A DNA stretch of 64,000 nucleotides, taken from contig JAAZNU010000002.1 in assembly GCA_012798135.1 (NCBI GenBank), positions 124,001 to 188,000 on the forward strand, given 5' to 3'. The notes under the pieces were generated by a model, which was given only the letters and a program-made list of their open reading frames with translations, made no database searches and was not told where the DNA came from. Made by a program: the position numbers and the translations under genes. Positions 7,908 to 16,643 of this stretch are shown here, piece by piece (position 1 is the stretch's first letter; every line of letters starts with the position of its first letter). The stretch comes from Veillonellaceae bacterium (GTDB lineage Bacteria > Bacillota_C > Negativicutes > UBA1444).

Positions 7908-9107
7908 TTAATCCTCCTTTTTTCTTTCTAGGAAAGTTAACGCCGCAAGGGCGGTTTCCTCCATCACTTGGGCGCCGACAAACAGGGCCCGTTCGTCAAA
8001 GTCGAAATTGCCGCTATGCAGGGGGCGGACCGGTGCGCCGGCAACGCCGCAGCCAACAAAACAGTAAGCCGCGGGCACCTTCTGGGCAAAAAATGCAAAA
8101 TCTTCAGCGCCCAAAACAGGTTTATGATCGGCTAATACATGTTCGGCGCCCAAAAAACGGCTGGCGGCCAAAACGACAAATCCGGTTTCATCCGGTGAAT
8201 TTTGCAGGCTGGGGTAGCCAAACTGATAATCCAGATCAAAACTGCCTCCGTAGCCGTCGCAAATTCCCTGAATCATCCGGCGCATCCTTTGGGGGATATC
8301 TTGCCGGACTTTTTCGTTCAACGTGCGGACCGTTCCTTCAAGTACCACCTCTTTGGCAACCACATTATACCGCTCGCCGCCATGGATTGTCCCGATATTA
8401 ATTGTGGCGGTTTCGCGGGGATCGGTTTGCCGGTGGATGATTCGACTCAACGCCGTCAAAACATCGGCGGACATCATCACCGCATCGATTCCTTGATGTG
8501 GGGCGCCGGCATGGGCGCCGGCCCCCTGGAGGCGGAGCTTGAATCGGTCGGAGGAAGCCATCATGGTTCCCCGGCAAATGCCGATATCGCCGTATTGCAG
8601 ATCCGGCCAGAGGTGCATGCCAAACATCATATCGACCTTGGGATTATCCAAAACACCATCGGCAATCATTAATGGTGCGCCACCGTGCGGCGCCGCTTCT
8701 TCCGACGGCTGAAACACCAATTTGACGGTTCCGCACCAGGACTTCCGATTTTCTTTGAGCGCAGTCGCTGCGCCGAGCAGCATGGCCATGTGCCCGTCAT
8801 GGCCGCAGGCGTGCATAACGCCTGCATTGCGTGAACCGTAAGGAAGATTGTTGTTTTCTGTAATGGGCAGGGCGTCCATATCGGATCGCAGGGCTATGAC
8901 GCCCCCCGGCCCCTTGCCGTGGATGGTGGCTAAAATTCCAGCGTGATTTTCAAAGGTTTGCGCCGGAATGTCGAGCGTTTTAAGCTGATCGAGGATGAAA
9001 GCCCGAGTTTGAAACTCGTTGCCGCTAACTTCCGGGTTGGCGTGGAGCGCACGGCGCCATTCGATCATACGCCCGAGTTCTTTGGGTAATACAGTAGCCG
9101 CAGTCAT
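7908..9107 (-). CDS. M20 family amidohydrolase (AbgA/hippurate hydrolase-like)
   Basis: A 399-residue zinc/manganese amidohydrolase. Visible landmarks: RSDMDALPI (metal-site aspartate), MHACGHDGHMAMLLG, the catalytic FQPSEEAAPHGGAP glutamates, the lid-domain AGAHAGAPHQGIDAV, and a C-terminal LHSGNFDFDE metal-site histidine. These enzymes hydrolyse N-acyl amino acids or aminobenzoyl-glutamate in the cytoplasm. The ATG at 9107 is preceded by GGAGGAAAT. Being directly upstream of the AbgT-type transporter suggests the pair imports and cleaves one acyl-amino-acid conjugate. A regulator gene is transcribed divergently 276 bp away. Confidence 0.92.
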   Translation of the reverse strand: MTAATVLPKELGRMIEWRRALHANPEVSGNEFQTRAFILDQLKTLDIPAQTFENHAGILATIHGKGPGGVIALRSDMDALPITENNNLPYGSRNAGVMHACGHDGHMAMLLGAATALKENRKSWCGTVKLVFQPSEEAAPHGGAPLMIADGVLDNPKVDMMFGMHLWPDLQYGDIGICRGTMMASSDRFKLRLQGAGAHAGAPHQGIDAVMMSADVLTALSRIIHRQTDPRETATINIGTIHGGERYNVVAKEVVLEGTVRTLNEKVRQDIPQRMRRMIQGICDGYGGSFDLDYQFGYPSLQNSPDETGFVVLAASRFLGAEHVLADHKPVLGAEDFAFFAQKVPAAYCFVGCGVAGAPVRPLHSGNFDFDERALFVGAQVMEETALAALTFLERKKED

Positions 9108-9160
9108 CGGGTATTTCCTCCAATTCTTGAAAATCTTTATGCATTATGTCCACAAATAGA

Positions 9161-9189
9161 TTGATGAGAAATGCGGATAATGCTATGAT
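9161..9189 (+). promoter_or_regulatory. Candidate sigma-A promoter for the divergent regulator
   Basis: TTGATG, a 17-bp spacer and TATGAT on the plus strand, about 190 bp before the regulator gene. The surrounding 276-bp intergenic stretch is AT-rich and also has an inverted TATGAT/ATCATA pair (9184-9189 and 9210-9215 region). No convincing minus-strand promoter for the M20/AbgT pair was found by eye. Confidence 0.45.
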
Positions 9190-9383
9190 TTACTTGAAAA
9201 AATACTATCATAACTTAAGGACAAATAAAAGACATTTCCGTATAATTCATGAATATACAGAAAAGGTGAAAATAATATAAATAATGTAAACAAGGCTGCG
9301 CGACGAAACTACGTTACTCCGTTAAATTTGGTGAATGTATTGAAAAAACGACTATATTTTCAAGGCAGAAAGCGAGTGAAAGA

Positions 9384-10703
9384 ATGCGTAAAATTCGAAT
9401 TGGCATCGTGGGCCCCGGCGATTCTGTGGCCTTAATTGTCGAGGTTGCACGTGAATATCAGGATCGGATGGTAGCCACGGGCTACATATACGAAGACGCC
9501 TCGGAAGTGCCGGAAATTGTTTTGGCCAATGACAACGATGTTGATATGTGGATTTTTTCCGGTAAAGTACCGTATCGCTATGCATTGGCCGGAAAACGCA
9601 GCGTTAAGCCCAAATTATTCATGCCGCACACGGGAACCAGCATTTACCGAGTTCTGCTTTATCTGGCCAAAGCCCAGATCCCAATTGGCGGGATGAGTTT
9701 TGATACATTCAGCCGCCAGGAAATCGTTGAAACGTTTGAAGATGCTGAAACGCCGCTACCTACCATATATGTCAATGACTACGACGGAGTGGTGTCGGCA
9801 AGCGAACTGACCCGATTTCATTTGGAACTTTGGCAGGCCGGGCGAACAAAAATCGCCGTTACCTGCTTTTTTGCCACGTATCAGGAACTCCGTCGGCAAG
9901 GTGTAATGGCTTTTCGGATTTGGCCGACAAAAAATAATATCCGAACTATCCTCGATCTGGCGGTAAGCAAAGCCGATGCGATTTTATCCAAGGCCGGCCA
10001 GATCGCCATTCAGCACATTGCGATTGATGACTACGACGAGTTCCGGCGGTCGGCGGCTTCGGGCTATTCCGTGCAAAAAGTCGAACTGCAGCTGTATGAG
10101 ATTTTGTTGCAATATGCTGAAAAAATCCAGGGATCTCTTGCGATGCAGGGGAATGGCCGTTATATTCTTTATTCGACGCGGGGCGCCATTGAGGAATTTA
10201 CCTGTGGCTTCAGCCAAATGCCGGTGATTGCGGAAGTTGGCAAACGCCTTTCTATTAGCGCCAGCGGCGGCATTGGGTTTGGGGATACCGCGTACGGCGC
10301 CGATGAAAATGCCAACATTGCCCTCGGCCTGGCGAAACGAAAAGGGAAAAATCACTGGATGGTAATATTGGATGACAAGACAGTGGTTGGACCATTAAAT
10401 TCCGATCTGCAAATTGCCTATTCAATTCGCAGCGAAACGCTGGACGGGCTGGCGTTGGCAAAGAAGCTGAATATTAGCGGAACGACTTTGAACAAGCTGC
10501 TGTCAGTATTCGCCAAAATAGAGGGAGAAGCCATCGGCGCGGAAACTCTGGCACAACATTTATCAATGACCGAACGGAGCGCCCGGCGTTTGCTGGGAAC
10601 CTTGGTTCAGCACGGCATGGCCCTGGAGACAGGAGAAGAGTATCGCGGCGCCGGTCGCCCCCGAAAAATGTATCGTGTGGATGTGAAAAAAATAATGGCC
10701 TGA
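9384..10703 (+). CDS. Winged-helix transcriptional regulator with a cyclase-like central domain
   Basis: A 439-residue cytoplasmic protein. The last about 80 residues form a winged helix-turn-helix (GAETLAQHLSMTERSARRLL...), ending in a basic RPRKMYRVD tail. The first about 180 residues begin with a beta-strand/loop, RIGIVGPGDS, that resembles a nucleotide- or ligand-binding fold. The middle part, around residues 255-320, has GRYILYSTRGAIEEF and GGIGFGDTAYGADENANIAL, resembling degenerate GGDEF or GTP-cyclohydrolase-III-type nucleotide domains. I recognise this as a conserved architecture but cannot name the ligand. It is divergent from the M20/AbgT pair and may control it. A weak ribosome site precedes ATG 9384. 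Confidence 0.6.
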   Translation: MRKIRIGIVGPGDSVALIVEVAREYQDRMVATGYIYEDASEVPEIVLANDNDVDMWIFSGKVPYRYALAGKRSVKPKLFMPHTGTSIYRVLLYLAKAQIPIGGMSFDTFSRQEIVETFEDAETPLPTIYVNDYDGVVSASELTRFHLELWQAGRTKIAVTCFFATYQELRRQGVMAFRIWPTKNNIRTILDLAVSKADAILSKAGQIAIQHIAIDDYDEFRRSAASGYSVQKVELQLYEILLQYAEKIQGSLAMQGNGRYILYSTRGAIEEFTCGFSQMPVIAEVGKRLSISASGGIGFGDTAYGADENANIALGLAKRKGKNHWMVILDDKTVVGPLNSDLQIAYSIRSETLDGLALAKKLNISGTTLNKLLSVFAKIEGEAIGAETLAQHLSMTERSARRLLGTLVQHGMALETGEEYRGAGRPRKMYRVDVKKIMA

Positions 10704-10788
10704 TCAGGCGCGGTCGGCGCTGCTCGAGAGGGATATTCAGTTATTTGGCGAATACTATTACGCATAAAATGGTTCCGGGGGTGTAATC

Positions 10789-11241
10789 GTGAACATTCGA
10801 AAAGCGATTCTGGCTGATATTGAAGAAATCTACCAACTAGTGGACTATTATGCGGAACGGGGGCTGATACTGCCCAGGTCCCGGCATTCCATTTTTGAAA
10901 CTCTCCGAGACTTTACGATCGCCGAAGAAAATGGGCAGGTTGTGGGAACTTGCGCGCTGACACTGGCCTGGGACGGTTTGGCCGAAGTACGGGCTCTCAC
11001 TGTTTCGCCGCAGCATCTTCGCAGCGGCGTTGGCCTAAAGCTTGTCGCGGCGGTGATTGATGAAGCGAAGCAGTTGGGAATCAGCAAACTGTTTGTTCTG
11101 ACATATCATCCCGAATTCTTTGTGGCGGCCGGCTTCTCGGAAATCAGCAAGGAAGAACTGCCGCATAAAGTATGGCGGGACTGCATCAACTGCAGCAAGT
11201 TTCCCAATTGCGACGAAACGGCGATGACTCGCCAACTGTAA
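10789..11241 (+). CDS. argA: GNAT acetyltransferase, short-form N-acetylglutamate synthase-like
   Basis: A 150-residue single GNAT domain. The acetyl-CoA loop reads SPQHLRSGVGLKL (Q-x-x-G-x-G-type loop with R for the first G). The N-terminal RKAILADIEEI, the LPRSRHSIFETLRDF segment, and the C-terminal VWRDCINCSKFPNCDE cysteine-containing tail are characteristic of the stand-alone N-acetylglutamate synthases that lack the kinase-like domain of E. coli ArgA. It would transfer acetyl from acetyl-CoA to glutamate at the entry to arginine synthesis. No other arg gene is nearby, so the assignment rests on sequence pattern. The GTG start at 10789 follows a CCGGGGGTG stretch. A strong terminator follows. 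Confidence 0.7.
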   Translation: MNIRKAILADIEEIYQLVDYYAERGLILPRSRHSIFETLRDFTIAEENGQVVGTCALTLAWDGLAEVRALTVSPQHLRSGVGLKLVAAVIDEAKQLGISKLFVLTYHPEFFVAAGFSEISKEELPHKVWRDCINCSKFPNCDETAMTRQL

Positions 11242-11267
11242 AATGCAACCGTTGTTAGTTCAAAAAA

Positions 11268-11316
11268 ATAAGAAGTCGGGCTTGCTCTCAGGCAGAGGGT
11301 TTCCCGACTTCTTTGT
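11268..11316 (+). terminator. Intrinsic terminator after the acetyltransferase
   Basis: Stem AGAAGTCGGG/CCCGACTTCT with a 22-base loop, flanked by an A run on the left and CTTTGT on the right, so it may act in both directions between the convergent acetyltransferase and diguanylate cyclase genes. Confidence 0.75.
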
Positions 11317-11339
11317 CATATTTGGTGGGGTGTTTATGC

Positions 11340-12461
11340 TCAGGCAACTTCGACCCGGTCCCGGCCATTGGTTTTTGCACGGTACAGTGTTTCGTCCGCC
11401 CGGGCAAGGACGGCGTCGAAATTTGGATCATCGGTGCGGATCTGGGTGACACCGATACTGATGGTCAGGCGACGAGAAGTTTCGGCGGGCAAGGCCAGCC
11501 CATGGCAGGCCCGACGCAGGCGAACCGCTATATCGGTGGCGCCGGACAAAGTAGTCTCCGGCAACAGCAACGCAAACTCTTCACCGCCAAGTCGGCCAAA
11601 AGTATCGGTATCCCGGCGGCAGCGGTTGATGGTAGCGGCGAGGTCCCGCAGAACTTTGTCGCCGACTGGATGGCCGAATTGGTCATTGATGTGTTTGAAA
11701 TGATCAAGGTCAATCATCAGGAGCGAAAAGGGGCGTTTGTAACGCTGGAAACGTTCGAATTCGGCTTCGGCAATCTGGAAAAAGTGCCGTCGATTTGATA
11801 CACCGGTCAATTGATCGACGAGCGCATTCTGAATTAGGTCTTTCCGGAGTTCGTAGGCGCAAACCTGCGCTTCATATTGTTGGCGGCGGTACGAATAAAA
11901 ATGGCTGGACGCCCAAACACCCAACAGATTGGCCATGACAAAAGAGATTATCATCATCGTTAGAATGGGGCCGGGCAAAGCGTTGTCGGACATTGCATGT
12001 TCAAGAATATTGGCCAACGAAAAAGCCATGCAAGGGATAGCTTTGTTTCTCAATCGACTGGGAACCATCAGGTAAATGCTGAGAATGATCAAATAGTCAA
12101 GGCCCAGTGTGTGAATGTGAAGGGAAGGCTGATCGTGATTGGTCATAAAAATGCAACCCAGAATAACGGTGGAGCCCATGAAAACCATGCGATCATAGAC
12201 CTTGGAGGTTCTTGCCCGGGACAACAGCAGACCGGTACCGATAATGGACGCTGTCAGGAACAACCGGTAACCGGCCAACGACAAGAATACCGGTTGATTT
12301 CCGGACAGCAGATAATCGATGTTGAAGAACACGAAATTGGGCAACAACCAGACGACGCCCAACAGGATACACTGGCGGATATCCTGCCGCAAGTGTTGTC
12401 GGCGATATCCGGATTCCAATGCTCCGAGCGGGTATTCCAGATTCAATAGAGTACGGATCAT
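11340..12461 (-). CDS. Membrane diguanylate cyclase (GGDEF domain)
   Basis: A 373-residue protein with about six hydrophobic helices in the first 190 residues and a C-terminal GGDEF domain. The active site is GGEEF (RLGGEEFALLLPE) and the substrate-binding DLDHFKHINDQFGHPVGD is intact. An RDTD motif five residues before GGEEF matches the allosteric c-di-GMP inhibition site (RxxD). It should make cyclic di-GMP from two GTP at the membrane, with product feedback. I use ATG 12461, with AGGGAG upstream; an in-frame TTG at 12479 lies in that ribosome site. It faces the acetyltransferase gene and belongs to the cluster of c-di-GMP genes at 11-16 kb. Confidence 0.9.
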   Translation of the reverse strand: MIRTLLNLEYPLGALESGYRRQHLRQDIRQCILLGVVWLLPNFVFFNIDYLLSGNQPVFLSLAGYRLFLTASIIGTGLLLSRARTSKVYDRMVFMGSTVILGCIFMTNHDQPSLHIHTLGLDYLIILSIYLMVPSRLRNKAIPCMAFSLANILEHAMSDNALPGPILTMMIISFVMANLLGVWASSHFYSYRRQQYEAQVCAYELRKDLIQNALVDQLTGVSNRRHFFQIAEAEFERFQRYKRPFSLLMIDLDHFKHINDQFGHPVGDKVLRDLAATINRCRRDTDTFGRLGGEEFALLLPETTLSGATDIAVRLRRACHGLALPAETSRRLTISIGVTQIRTDDPNFDAVLARADETLYRAKTNGRDRVEVA

Positions 12462-12593
12462 CGGGGAGCTCCCTAACAAGAATGTTTTCGAAAAATCTTA
12501 GCATATTATAACATGATTTCAAAATAATATTGAGTATTCTGGAAAACTTGGAACGGGTGTCAATAGAAACCGCGCCGATTGCCAAGGACAAGG

Positions 12594-12640
12594 AAAAAAA
12601 TAAAACTGGAGCGGGAATCAAAAATTCCGTTCCAGTTTTG
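12594..12640 (-). terminator. Intrinsic terminator downstream of cheX
   Basis: Read on the minus strand, AAAACTGGAACGGAAT pairs with ATTCCCGCTCCAGTTTT around a short loop and runs into TTTTATTTTTTT. It ends the REC-cheX/cheX operon. Confidence 0.75.
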
Positions 12641-12671
12641 CAATTGCAGAAGTTGTTGCGGGAATTTGCGT

Positions 12672-13142
12672 TTATCCCTGCACGTTTTCCAGACCCAGGT
12701 TCAGTTGGACCAGCAGGCCATTGACCAGCATTTCGATGACCAAAAATTTCTCTTGCAGGAGACGGGCCCGAAAATCGGCACCGACAACCAGGGAAGGCGG
12801 CGAGATATCCACTTTGAGGTCCATTTGCTCATAGCGGATGGCCGCATTGGCGGTTACCATGTTGACCAGTTCGGAGATGGCGCTTTGCGGCAATTCATCA
12901 AAAGTTTCAACCGGCATGCCGCCCATCATGGTGCTGGCGATTGCCCTGGCGGTTGCTTCCGTAAGATTGTAGGCGACGTTGCCGCGGATATCTTTGGTCA
13001 TGCCAATGATCACCGTGACACCGAGACTCTCCACTGAATTGGTTCCCATCCGGATATTGCCCCGCTGGATATCGTTGAACCCCAGCTGAGGCAGAATGTC
13101 CCGAAAAGCGTCAATGACCGGATTGATATAGCGGGCATCCAT
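12672..13142 (-). CDS. cheX: Chemotaxis phosphatase CheX
   Basis: A 156-residue protein of the CheC/CheX family. The start MDARYINPVIDAFRDILPQLG and the phosphatase signature SELVNMVTANA (catalytic E and N spaced E-x-x-N) identify CheX, which dephosphorylates CheY-P in the cytoplasm. A single E-x-x-N site is seen, as in CheX (CheC has two). The gene begins 4 bp after the response regulator gene upstream, with GGAGGAATAAACC before the ATG, so the two are co-transcribed. The partner REC gene carries its own CheX-like domain, so this operon appears to pair a receiver with two phosphatase-type domains. Confidence 0.88.
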   Translation of the reverse strand: MDARYINPVIDAFRDILPQLGFNDIQRGNIRMGTNSVESLGVTVIIGMTKDIRGNVAYNLTEATARAIASTMMGGMPVETFDELPQSAISELVNMVTANAAIRYEQMDLKVDISPPSLVVGADFRARLLQEKFLVIEMLVNGLLVQLNLGLENVQG

Positions 13143-13145
13143 GGT

Positions 13146-13991
13146 TTATTCCTCCGTCATTTCCATACTGATCAGGAAAGAACCGATGGGAGTCTGGGCC
13201 GATACCGCAAGGACATGGTGGTTAGGCAGATTCGAAATGATCAATTTTTTCCCCTCCAATAGGCTGGCGGGAGTGATGCGCAGGTCCATTCCCTTGGAGA
13301 TACGATTGGCTTGGGAAATTCCTCGGCCGCAAACAACATTGGCCATTTCGCCCAAGCCACCCAACGCTTCGTCGGGGCTGGCGGGGTGACCAAGCAGGAC
13401 TTCGGCGAAGGCGGCGGCCGTTTCGTGGGAAGTATCCAGAATGACCCTACCCGTATGGGAACCGGTGATGCCGATGATCGCACAAATCCCCTGGGAATCC
13501 AATGAGTCCGGCGGGTTTTCGATGCGAGTGAATGTGCATGTTTGGGGTTCCAACGATTTACTGACAAATTCCTCAAAGGAAAGACGCAGCTGTTCCTGAT
13601 AGGGCACCCACCATTCCGGGGCGACCCGGCTGATCGCCAGTTTGATCATCCCGACCAAATCATCCCGCGTGGCCGGTTTCTGCAAAAACCAACGAATTCC
13701 CAGTAGCCGGGCGCGAGCCGTCAGCGCGTCGTCTTTCATGGAACTGAGGAGGACAATACAAGCGGCCGGATCGCGCAACAGAATCTGCCGGCTGCATTCC
13801 AGTCCATCCATGTCCGGCATCGTGATATCCATGATAACGACATCGGGTTTCAGCACGGAATATTTGCCGATACCCTGCTGCCCGTTGGCCGCCAGCCCAC
13901 AGATTTCAAAGTTGGCTTCCGGCAGGGTTTTTTGAATCACGGCCTGGCTGAATGGCGAATCATCAATCACGAGAACGCGGATTTTTCGCAT
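13146..13991 (-). CDS. Response regulator fused to a CheX-like domain
   Basis: A 281-residue protein. Residues 1-120 are a CheY-type receiver with acidic pocket VIDDSPFS, phospho-acceptor aspartate in MDITMPDMDG, switch serine in LLSSM and lysine in FLQKPA. Residues about 140-281 look like a CheC/CheX phosphatase-type domain, including GLGEMANVVCGRG, where E-x-x-N is preserved, and the GRVILDTSHETAAAFAEVLLG strand-helix. The protein probably takes phosphate from a histidine kinase and either dephosphorylates another receiver or itself. It lies 4 bp upstream of cheX in the same operon. The 194-bp intergenic region to the divergent PocR gene contains a long inverted repeat. Confidence 0.85.
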   Translation of the reverse strand: MRKIRVLVIDDSPFSQAVIQKTLPEANFEICGLAANGQQGIGKYSVLKPDVVIMDITMPDMDGLECSRQILLRDPAACIVLLSSMKDDALTARARLLGIRWFLQKPATRDDLVGMIKLAISRVAPEWWVPYQEQLRLSFEEFVSKSLEPQTCTFTRIENPPDSLDSQGICAIIGITGSHTGRVILDTSHETAAAFAEVLLGHPASPDEALGGLGEMANVVCGRGISQANRISKGMDLRITPASLLEGKKLIISNLPNHHVLAVSAQTPIGSFLISMEMTEE

Positions 13992-14111
13992 TGGCCCACC
14001 TCTTCTGCTGCACTTTTTCTATATGATACAATATTTTCGTGATTATATGCGAATTTCCTGCAAATAAAATCCGGAACGGAAGTTTGCGAGGCACGAATTG
14101 ATCAGGCAGGG

Positions 14112-14163
14112 GTTTTACCAATATTGTCGAATTATTTCCACGCGAGTGCAATATTTGTAAAAC
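14112..14163. repeat. Inverted repeat in the divergent promoter region
   Basis: Arms 14112-14126 (GTTTTACCAATATTG) and 14149-14163 (CAATATTTGTAAAAC) are reverse complements at 14 of 15 positions, separated by 22 bp. It lies between the minus-strand REC-CheX gene and the plus-strand PocR gene, 23 bp before the latter's start. There is no T run, so an operator or a 5'-leader hairpin is more likely than a terminator. Confidence 0.6.
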
Positions 14164-14185
14164 TGCAGAAACGGGAGATTGCCGC

Positions 14186-16201
14186 ATGACGAAACCAGAT
14201 TCGGAGCATGGCAACGTATTTCCGGACAAAAAGATTTCCGGACTACAGTTGCTTGACCTGTTCGATTTGCAGGAACTGCAGCAGATCCAGGATGCGTTTG
14301 CCACGGCGACGGGAGTGTCGGCTCTGATTACGGATCCGGCGGGAGTGCCGATAACCCGGCCCAGCAACTTTTCCGATTATTGTAAGCTGATCCGGAGCGT
14401 GCCGGCCGGCTTGGCCCGCTGTATGAACTCGGATGCGGCGTTGGGATTGGTCAATCCTGCGGGGCCGGTTTTGGGCCGTTGCCTTAGTGGACGGATTTTT
14501 GACGGCGGCACGGCAATCATGATCGGTGACCGTCAGATCGGCAACTGGTTGGTTGGGCAGGTTATTGACGAACCAGTCGATGAGAAGATGGTTCGTATGC
14601 TGGCTGATGAATTGGGGATTGATGAGGAACAACTGGTCCAGGCCGCGCGGAAGGTTCCACGCGTGTCCCGGGAACAATTTCAGGGAATTTGCAAGGCACT
14701 TCATGTCTTCGGCTCCCAGCTTTCCCGACAGGCGCTGCAAATCTTCGAGCAGCGTCGCTATATTGAAGCACTCCATCAAACGCAAGCGACGCTGGCTGAA
14801 AACGAGGAGCGCTACCGGGCTCTGGTGCAACGGTCCTCAGAAGCGATCGTGATTATCGACCCGGATACCCGCCAAATTCTCGAAACCAATCGGCATTTTC
14901 AGGAACTGCTCGGCTATACCGAGCCGGAGCTGCAAGGGATGCCGGTATACAACATCGTGGAGGATGCCCGTCACTCGGTGGATCGTTACTATGATGAGGT
15001 TTTGCCGGTTCAACACGAATTGCCGGTGGAGTTGCGGCTGTTTCGGCATAAAGACGGGCATGGCGTTGAGGTTGAGCGCTCCGGCGTGATAGTTCATTTG
15101 CAGGGGAAAAAAGTGTATATGGTTACGGCGCGTGATGTGACCGAACGCCGGTTGATCGAAGAGAAGATGAATTTTCTGAGTTTCCACGATGTATTGACCG
15201 GCTTGTACAACCGGACCTATTTCGAGGAAGAGCTGAATCGACTGGAACGCCGCCGCGAGGGAGCGGTTGGACTGATCCTGTTTGATTTGGACGGCCTGAA
15301 ACTGGTGAATGACTCGTTCGGACACGAACAAGGCGACCAATTGCTGGTACGAACCGCCGAGCTGATCCAGGGCTGCTTTCGCGAAGCGGACGTTGTCGCC
15401 CGGATTGGCGGCGACGAATTTGCCGTAATTATTCGGGACGCTACCGAGGAAATCATGGAAGAGGCGATCGCCAGGGTTGGGGCGGCAGTGAATGGATTGC
15501 AGGCCCGGGAACAACGAATTCCACTGAGTCTATCCGCCGGTTATGCGTTTGCCGGGGATAAAACTGTCGTTATGCGGGATTTGTTTCGGGAAGCGGACAA
15601 TAATATGTATCGCGAAAAATTGCACCGCAGTCAGAGTGCGCGCAGTGCGATCGTTCAGACGGTAATGAGCCTGCTGGAAGCTCGTGATTTTATTACGGAA
15701 GGACACGCTGAACGACTGCAGGGGATGTTGACCAAACTGGCGCGGGCCGCCGGCCTGCCGGAAAGCCGCATGATTGACCTGCGTTTGTTAGCGCAGTTCC
15801 ATGATATTGGCAAGGTGGGAATTCCGGACCGAATTTTGCTGAAACCGGGGCCGTTGTCGCCGGATGAAATGACGGAAATGAAGCGGCATAGCGAGATTGG
15901 TCATCGGATCGCCCAATCCTCGCCGGATCTGCTGCCAGTGGCGGATTGGGTTTTGAAGCACCAGGAATGGTGGAATGGCAAGGGATATCCTTTGGGTTTG
16001 GCCGGAGAACGGATTCCGATCGAATGTCGGATTTTAGCGATTGCCGATGCCTTCGACGCCATGACCAGCGACCGGCCGTACCGCAAAGCAATGGGTCAAG
16101 AAGCGGCAATCGCCGAGCTTCATCGCTGTGCCGGGACCCAGTTTGATCCGGAACTTGTGGAGTTGTTCATTCAAGTTTGTCGGGAATCCGCAGAAGCATA
16201 A
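14186..16201 (+). CDS. PocR-PAS-GGDEF-HD-GYP c-di-GMP signalling protein
   Basis: A soluble 671-residue protein with four parts: an N-terminal PocR ligand domain (about residues 20-190, DLQELQQIQDAFATATGVSA ... NFSDYCKLIRS ... ARCMNSD), a PAS domain (about 210-330), GGDEF (about 335-490, RIGGDEFAVII, with READ at the RxxD inhibition position), and HD-GYP (about 500-671, FHDIGKVGIPDRILLKPG). PocR domains in other proteins sense small hydrocarbon derivatives such as propanediol. The protein could therefore make and degrade c-di-GMP in response to a metabolite. The HD-GYP motif HHExxDGxGYP reads HQEWWNGKGYP, so the second histidine and the aspartate are changed; phosphodiesterase activity is doubtful. 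Confidence 0.9.
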   Translation: MTKPDSEHGNVFPDKKISGLQLLDLFDLQELQQIQDAFATATGVSALITDPAGVPITRPSNFSDYCKLIRSVPAGLARCMNSDAALGLVNPAGPVLGRCLSGRIFDGGTAIMIGDRQIGNWLVGQVIDEPVDEKMVRMLADELGIDEEQLVQAARKVPRVSREQFQGICKALHVFGSQLSRQALQIFEQRRYIEALHQTQATLAENEERYRALVQRSSEAIVIIDPDTRQILETNRHFQELLGYTEPELQGMPVYNIVEDARHSVDRYYDEVLPVQHELPVELRLFRHKDGHGVEVERSGVIVHLQGKKVYMVTARDVTERRLIEEKMNFLSFHDVLTGLYNRTYFEEELNRLERRREGAVGLILFDLDGLKLVNDSFGHEQGDQLLVRTAELIQGCFREADVVARIGGDEFAVIIRDATEEIMEEAIARVGAAVNGLQAREQRIPLSLSAGYAFAGDKTVVMRDLFREADNNMYREKLHRSQSARSAIVQTVMSLLEARDFITEGHAERLQGMLTKLARAAGLPESRMIDLRLLAQFHDIGKVGIPDRILLKPGPLSPDEMTEMKRHSEIGHRIAQSSPDLLPVADWVLKHQEWWNGKGYPLGLAGERIPIECRILAIADAFDAMTSDRPYRKAMGQEAAIAELHRCAGTQFDPELVELFIQVCRESAEA

Positions 16202-16247
16202 AAAAAACCGATGTCCTTCAAAAATCGAAGAACATCGGTTTTTTTTA
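16202..16247. terminator. Bidirectional intrinsic terminator
   Basis: Stem AAAAACCGATGT...CTTC with GAAG...ACATCGGTTTTT, flanked by an A run on the left and a T run of eight on the right. It serves the PocR gene and, in reverse, the small convergent gene. Confidence 0.85.
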
Positions 16248-16257
16248 TGCTTTTAAT

Positions 16258-16563
16258 TTAAGCCAGCAGGTCAATCACCGATTGCGGAGCCACTTTTTGC
16301 AGGTTCGAAGTTATTCCGGGCGACTGCTGCAAATTGGTTTTAAGCAAGTCCAGCAACTGTCGGGCATCGGCCGGAGTCTGCGGCGGCGTCGTGGCCGAGA
16401 GCGTTTGTCCGGTCCCGGAAAGTTGCAATTCAAAAGAAGCAGCCGGCGAATCCGAAACCATGACAGAGTCAACTTGGGTTTTATCCTGCGCTTCGCTGCG
16501 CTGCGACAGCTCGACGGCGGGATTTACAAATGATTGGGATGCTGAAGAAATCTTAGGGCTCAT
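16258..16563 (-). CDS. Small protein of unknown function
   Basis: A 101-residue protein (104 if the upstream GTG at 16572 is used; GGGAGGAG is rather close to that GTG and 12 bp from this ATG, so the start is undecided). Low complexity Ser/Thr/Gln-rich N-terminal half (MSPKISSASQSFVNPAVELS), then a proline break and a helical C-terminus with ARQLLDLLKTNLQQSPGI and APQSVIDLLA. No signal peptide or membrane segment. I do not recognise a family. It lies between a c-di-GMP protein and hutU, with AT-rich spacers on both sides, and shares a terminator with its convergent neighbour. Codon use looks like that of its neighbours. Confidence 0.55.
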   Translation of the reverse strand: MSPKISSASQSFVNPAVELSQRSEAQDKTQVDSVMVSDSPAASFELQLSGTGQTLSATTPPQTPADARQLLDLLKTNLQQSPGITSNLQKVAPQSVIDLLA

Positions 16564-16643
16564 CAGCCTCACGCTCCTCCCGGAATTCCTTCTTTTCCAT
16601 AATCATATCAGAAATCGGTCAAATGTAAAGTGAAACCGGATAA

